Of a stretch of 23,371 bases of DNA, positions 20,310-23,371 are shown in pieces. Numbering within the stretch: the stretch's first letter is position 1; each line of letters starts with the position of its first letter. The translations under genes and the position numbers were made by a program. Below the pieces are notes generated by a model, which searched no databases, had not been told where the DNA came from, and worked only from the letters and a program-made list of their open reading frames with translations. The DNA comes from a virus, in the IMG/VR virus record IMGVR_UViG_3300030117_000195, positions 1 through 23,371 of that record. One strand, 5' to 3'.

Positions 20310-22777
20310 TAATCACCCAAAGTCTCTTTTGCTATTTCGATGCCAAGCTTAGTGCTTGCCAACTGTTCTTGGGATGCAATCTTAGCACTCTCAAGTTCTT
20401 CTTTGGTGTTTGTTTCAGCTATCTTTGCCCCAAGCTTGGCGGTTTCTAGCCTAGCTTGTTGCTCTAATCTTTGTTGATCCAGCTGTGATTTAGCCAAAGC
20501 CTTCTGAGTTTCGAGTTGGATCCTAGCCATTTCAGCTTCAGCCTTCTGCTGTATCTCTGCTTGCTTAAGCTGCAGCTCTTGCATCTGCATTTGGATCACA
20601 GGGTCTTGCATTTGCTGTTGAGCTTGCTGGGCTTGCTTCTCTTGGGCCGACTTTCCAGTCAACTGAGCAGCAGCTGGAGCGACAAGCCTGGATATCCTGT
20701 ACTCTATATCCTCTGGCAAGTCTTCTTCTGGGGTAGGAAGCTCCATACCCAGTTCTTTTTCTATGTTTTGGCGGTACAAGAAAGCTAAATGCTCTTGTAT
20801 ATGGGCCGCCATAACGGCTTGCATCTTCTTTGCATTGGGGCTTTGACCAACAAGCTCCGCAAGCTTTGGATCTTGCAAGAAAGCCATGTGAGCTTGTATG
20901 TGAGCCTCGTGATCTTGGTAAATAAACGCTTTGACAGGCTTGCCATTCAAGATATCCATGTTTTCACTAACAGGATCCTTGGGTTTCATGTCGTTTTCAG
21001 TCGGAACTATCTGGTCTGCGTCCTGTATTCCCAAAACATCCAGCATTTGGCGGTGCAATAGCGGCAAATCGTACATTTCTGGCGATTGTGCAGACAATTG
21101 TAGCGCTGCCTGGTACTGCATTATGCGTTGAGCCATCGTTCCAGCGTTTGGATCGCTAACTGGGATGATATCTACCCTCTCATCGAAGTCCTCAGACACC
21201 ATTGGCTCCGAATCTTCCATGTATGGGTACTTTTGCGGCCCAAAATCCTTAACACAACGACTCAAAAGGCGTAATTCAGCCCTCATAGAGGCGTGTAGAC
21301 GGGCCTGTATGGCACTCATAACCTTCATAGACCGCTCAAGAATGGCTAATGTAGTGCCAACAGGCGCTTCTGCGTTCATATCCGCTGCTTTTACGTCAGC
21401 AGCAGAGGCAAAACGCCGTCCTTCCTCGATAATATTGCTCAACAACTGATATAAAACGTTGCTGGGCTCTTTGTAAGGCAAGAAACTGATGTTGTCTTTA
21501 ATGGTTCCGCCAGGAACATCAACATCTCTGAACTCTCCAGGCATGATCGGAGTGTCATCGCCCTTAATTCTGAGCCCTCTAGCCTTCAAACCCCCTGGTA
21601 AATTCGATAATGTGCCAGCATCAACCAGCTGACGAAGCAATGAGGTGGCTGATTTGGCTAATCCACCTATCATGTGGATCAACCCAAAGCCATAAAACCC
21701 AAGACCAGGGATATACTGGTAGTGAACGAAGTGCTCTCTCTTCATTTTGAGAGGATCATCTTCATACCAGTTGCGCCTGATCGATAAAATTGTTCTAGAT
21801 CCTTGATCTACGCTGACCACATATGGGAGCTGTATGCCAGTGGGCTCACCGTCCTGCATATCTTCAAAGCCAATCAGATCTAAATTGACATGAATCTCTA
21901 ATATCGTGTGCCTCGAATCATATTCGTAGCTTGTGTTATCGCCAGTCAGATCATTGTATTTGGCTTCGATTGGATCTGTGTCTGGGGAAGCTGGTGGCAA
22001 ATCCACATCACGATAAAAACCAGAAACTTGAAGCTTCCTGATTTCATTAGGGCTACGCTTCATAACATGAGTAGCTCTTTCGCTAGTGGTCAGATCAGAA
22101 GCCCCATAGCTGACGATAAAATCCTCAGCCGGAACAAACATGCTGCAAGGTCTGCCCATGTTTGGATCGTAATAAACTTTCCTAAAAGCACTACCAGCCA
22201 ACGGCAATGAGAAAAGCATTTTCTCTGTTTCGGATCTGTATTCCGTCATCTGCTCAGTAAGCAGATAATTTAAATACTCCTGCACACGAGAGGCCTGCTT
22301 TTCTTTTTCGTCGGTCATCTTTCCAACGATTGAGGTCTTTACTGGGCCGCTTGCAGGGAATATCTCTTGTATAGCCTGGGACTGAAATTTAATAACAGAC
22401 TCAGATAACAATGGGTGAAAGACTCCACAAGCACCGTCCCAAGGGGTAGATCTGTCCTCGTGAGACAGGCCCAATAAATCTAAGCCGTCTATGTAAGACC
22501 TTTCCCAATCTGCCCTGCTTTCTTTGTCAGATCTGAACAAACCCATTAGATCGGAAGCTATTTCGCTAAGATCCCTGTCATCTATGAGGTCTGCTAGATT
22601 TGCATCATGGGGCAACATCCCCATGTCATACAAGGTCTGAGAATCTGGATCAAAGTCGATGATTACTCCACCATCCTCAGTTTCTATCGAAACCGAATCA
22701 GGGTTCTCAATCTCTACTTCAATAGGATCACCAACCGCCTGCAATGGGTTGCTACGGAGGGTTTTGTCAACAGCCAT
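20309..22777 (-). CDS. Portal protein (P22-like)
   Basis: An 822-residue portal subunit; twelve form the ring through which DNA is packaged and ejected. Visible features are a negatively charged N-terminus, then LMGLFRSDKESRADWERSYI with DGLDLLGL (78-104), TPWDGACGVFHPLLSESVIK (111-130), FPASGPVKT, a wing/stem region with FYGFGLIHMIGGLAKSATSL, and RRFASAADVKAADMNAEAPV before the stem helices. Residues 707-822 are a Gln/Ala/Lys/Glu-rich coiled coil, comparable to the extended barrel of P22-like portals. ATG overlaps the TAA of the repeat protein (TAATG). Terminase is not in the window. Confidence 0.9.
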   Translation of the reverse strand: MAVDKTLRSNPLQAVGDPIEVEIENPDSVSIETEDGGVIIDFDPDSQTLYDMGMLPHDANLADLIDDRDLSEIASDLMGLFRSDKESRADWERSYIDGLDLLGLSHEDRSTPWDGACGVFHPLLSESVIKFQSQAIQEIFPASGPVKTSIVGKMTDEKEKQASRVQEYLNYLLTEQMTEYRSETEKMLFSLPLAGSAFRKVYYDPNMGRPCSMFVPAEDFIVSYGASDLTTSERATHVMKRSPNEIRKLQVSGFYRDVDLPPASPDTDPIEAKYNDLTGDNTSYEYDSRHTILEIHVNLDLIGFEDMQDGEPTGIQLPYVVSVDQGSRTILSIRRNWYEDDPLKMKREHFVHYQYIPGLGFYGFGLIHMIGGLAKSATSLLRQLVDAGTLSNLPGGLKARGLRIKGDDTPIMPGEFRDVDVPGGTIKDNISFLPYKEPSNVLYQLLSNIIEEGRRFASAADVKAADMNAEAPVGTTLAILERSMKVMSAIQARLHASMRAELRLLSRCVKDFGPQKYPYMEDSEPMVSEDFDERVDIIPVSDPNAGTMAQRIMQYQAALQLSAQSPEMYDLPLLHRQMLDVLGIQDADQIVPTENDMKPKDPVSENMDILNGKPVKAFIYQDHEAHIQAHMAFLQDPKLAELVGQSPNAKKMQAVMAAHIQEHLAFLYRQNIEKELGMELPTPEEDLPEDIEYRISRLVAPAAAQLTGKSAQEKQAQQAQQQMQDPVIQMQMQELQLKQAEIQQKAEAEMARIQLETQKALAKSQLDQQRLEQQARLETAKLGAKIAETNTKEELESAKIASQEQLASTKLGIEIAKETLGD

Positions 22778-23085
22778 TAGCTTTTAGACTTATCCATGTC
22801 TCTTTTGACAGCGCCAGTCGCGCCACCATTAGCCATCATCTTTGGGGTCATCATAACAGTCCTGCCTCCGGCCTGCATTTTGCCTTTTCCGTCCATAGCA
22901 AAAGATGGAATCATCTTTCCAGTTTTAGGATCTTTGGACATAGGCATCTTAGCTTCCTTTCCACCAGCCATGCCCATCTTTGTCTTTTTGCCGCCAGCGT
23001 AACCCATTTTGGTTTTCTTACCTCCAGCCATACCCATCTTGGTTTTCTTGCCTCCGGCATAACCCATTTTAGTCTTCTTCTTCAT
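22777..23085 (-). CDS. Lys/Gly/Met repeat protein
   Basis: A 102-residue protein from ATG at 23085, which has GGAG nine bases upstream; a GTG six bases earlier would be too close to it. The first part is four tandem decapeptides KKTKMG(Y/M)AGG with Tyr and Met alternating, then a degenerate fifth unit (KEAKMPMS). A mixed segment follows (KDPKTGKMIPSFAMDGKGKM) with GGRTVMMTPKMMANGG and a basic tail. Short Lys/Gly/Met-rich proteins of this kind occur near portal genes of marine phages without known role. The protein should be disordered and cationic. Confidence 0.7.
   Translation of the reverse strand: MKKKTKMGYAGGKKTKMGMAGGKKTKMGYAGGKKTKMGMAGGKEAKMPMSKDPKTGKMIPSFAMDGKGKMQAGGRTVMMTPKMMANGGATGAVKRDMDKSKS
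22951..23085 (-). repeat. 30-base tandem repeats with 60-base higher-order period
   Basis: Four 30-base units lie at 22951-22980, 22981-23010, 23011-23040 and 23041-23070, followed by a partial one. Units alternate between a CCAT/ATG (Met) and a CATA-type (Tyr) codon in the same slot, so the underlying period is 60 bases. They encode the KKTKMG(Y/M)AGG array. Confidence 0.85.
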
Positions 23086-23371
23086 AGCCACTGGCTCCCT
23101 GTTGATTGTATAAATTATCGAACACCTGATTCACATCAAGAGTGTAATCTAGATCTGATTTGCTGTAGTGAATATGCTGAGATGGCCTGAAGTCTGGAGC
23201 CCCCTCACCTGTAGCAAACCACGCTGGGTGAGTGACTCTAACTCTGTTATTGGGCATCGCAACAATATTGCCTGTCCATTTACCAGCATCTAGCAACTCT
23301 AAAACATGAGACTGTTTATGCTGGGCTGGGTCATCAGCTATTTCGTTCTCCGCATAATCCACCGTAAATAG
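23069..23371 (-). CDS. Hypothetical phage protein (5' end probably outside window)
   Basis: The frame is open from the window edge to a stop at 23069. A GTG at 23362 would start a 97-residue protein, but no ribosome site can be judged and the frame continues to the last base, so the true start may lie outside. The visible sequence includes KQSHVLELLDAGKWTGNIVA, MPNNRVRVTHPAWFATGEGA, PDFRPSQHIHYSKSDLDYTL and an acidic end GYEEED. It overlaps the next gene by 17 bases. I do not recognise the family. Its place just upstream of the portal is where terminase or small packaging genes usually sit. Confidence 0.6.
   Translation of the reverse strand, partial: LFTVDYAENEIADDPAQHKQSHVLELLDAGKWTGNIVAMPNNRVRVTHPAWFATGEGAPDFRPSQHIHYSKSDLDYTLDVNQVFDNLYNQQGASGYEEED

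Noticed and set aside
22951-23070. Direct repeats considered as a CRISPR array
   Set aside because: Units are contiguous, without unique spacers, and encode an in-frame decapeptide repeat.

Overview
The window is a late-gene block of a tailed, short-tailed (P22-like) bacteriophage. Every recognisable gene is on the minus strand, packed end to end with stop/start overlaps (ATGA, TAATG, GTGA, TTGA). Many proteins match, from memory, families recurrent in uncultured marine phages, so an uncultured marine podovirus-like genome is the best guess. No host gene, integrase, tRNA or replication gene is present, so the host is not identified. No stretch over 300 bases lacks a gene.

In transcription order (high to low coordinates): (1) Head module, 23371-16566: a gene cut by the window edge, a Lys/Gly/Met repeat protein, P22-type portal, a small Cys-containing protein, a GroES-like co-chaperonin, a scaffold, a conserved virion protein, a putative head-decoration protein and the major capsid protein, followed by a clear intrinsic terminator. 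(2) A short non-coding spacer (16478-16565) with a 9-bp dyad differing by one base from a Pseudomonas-type parS site. (3) Two beta-rich structural proteins, then five consecutive very basic small proteins (15551-14212, about 32% Lys+Arg). (4) Neck/adaptor module, 14212-11781, then a 7 x 22-residue repeat protein, a 43-residue Lys-rich protein and a 1138-residue tail fibre ending in a peptidase-S74 chaperone. (5) A crowded membrane/lysis region, 7512-4220: two small marine-phage proteins, a tiny membrane peptide, an XhlA-like tail-anchored protein, a TM plus coiled-coil protein, a coding frame without a usable start codon, a secreted-type protein, an EF-hand membrane protein, a GTA-type 3TM holin and a GH24 lysozyme. 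(6) An FG/Pro-Gly-rich protein, a P22 gp10-like tail hub protein, two small proteins, and a putative ejection/internal virion protein running off the low end.

The portal, scaffold, co-chaperonin, capsid and decoration proteins would build the procapsid. The adaptor, hub and fibre proteins close and equip the tail. The holin/lysozyme group releases progeny. The most unusual items are the parS-like site, the five-gene basic-protein array, a startless coding frame with an in-register A AAA AAG slippery heptamer upstream, a tiny TTG-initiated membrane peptide, and an EF-hand protein beside the holin. Family assignments are from memory of motifs, not from database searches.
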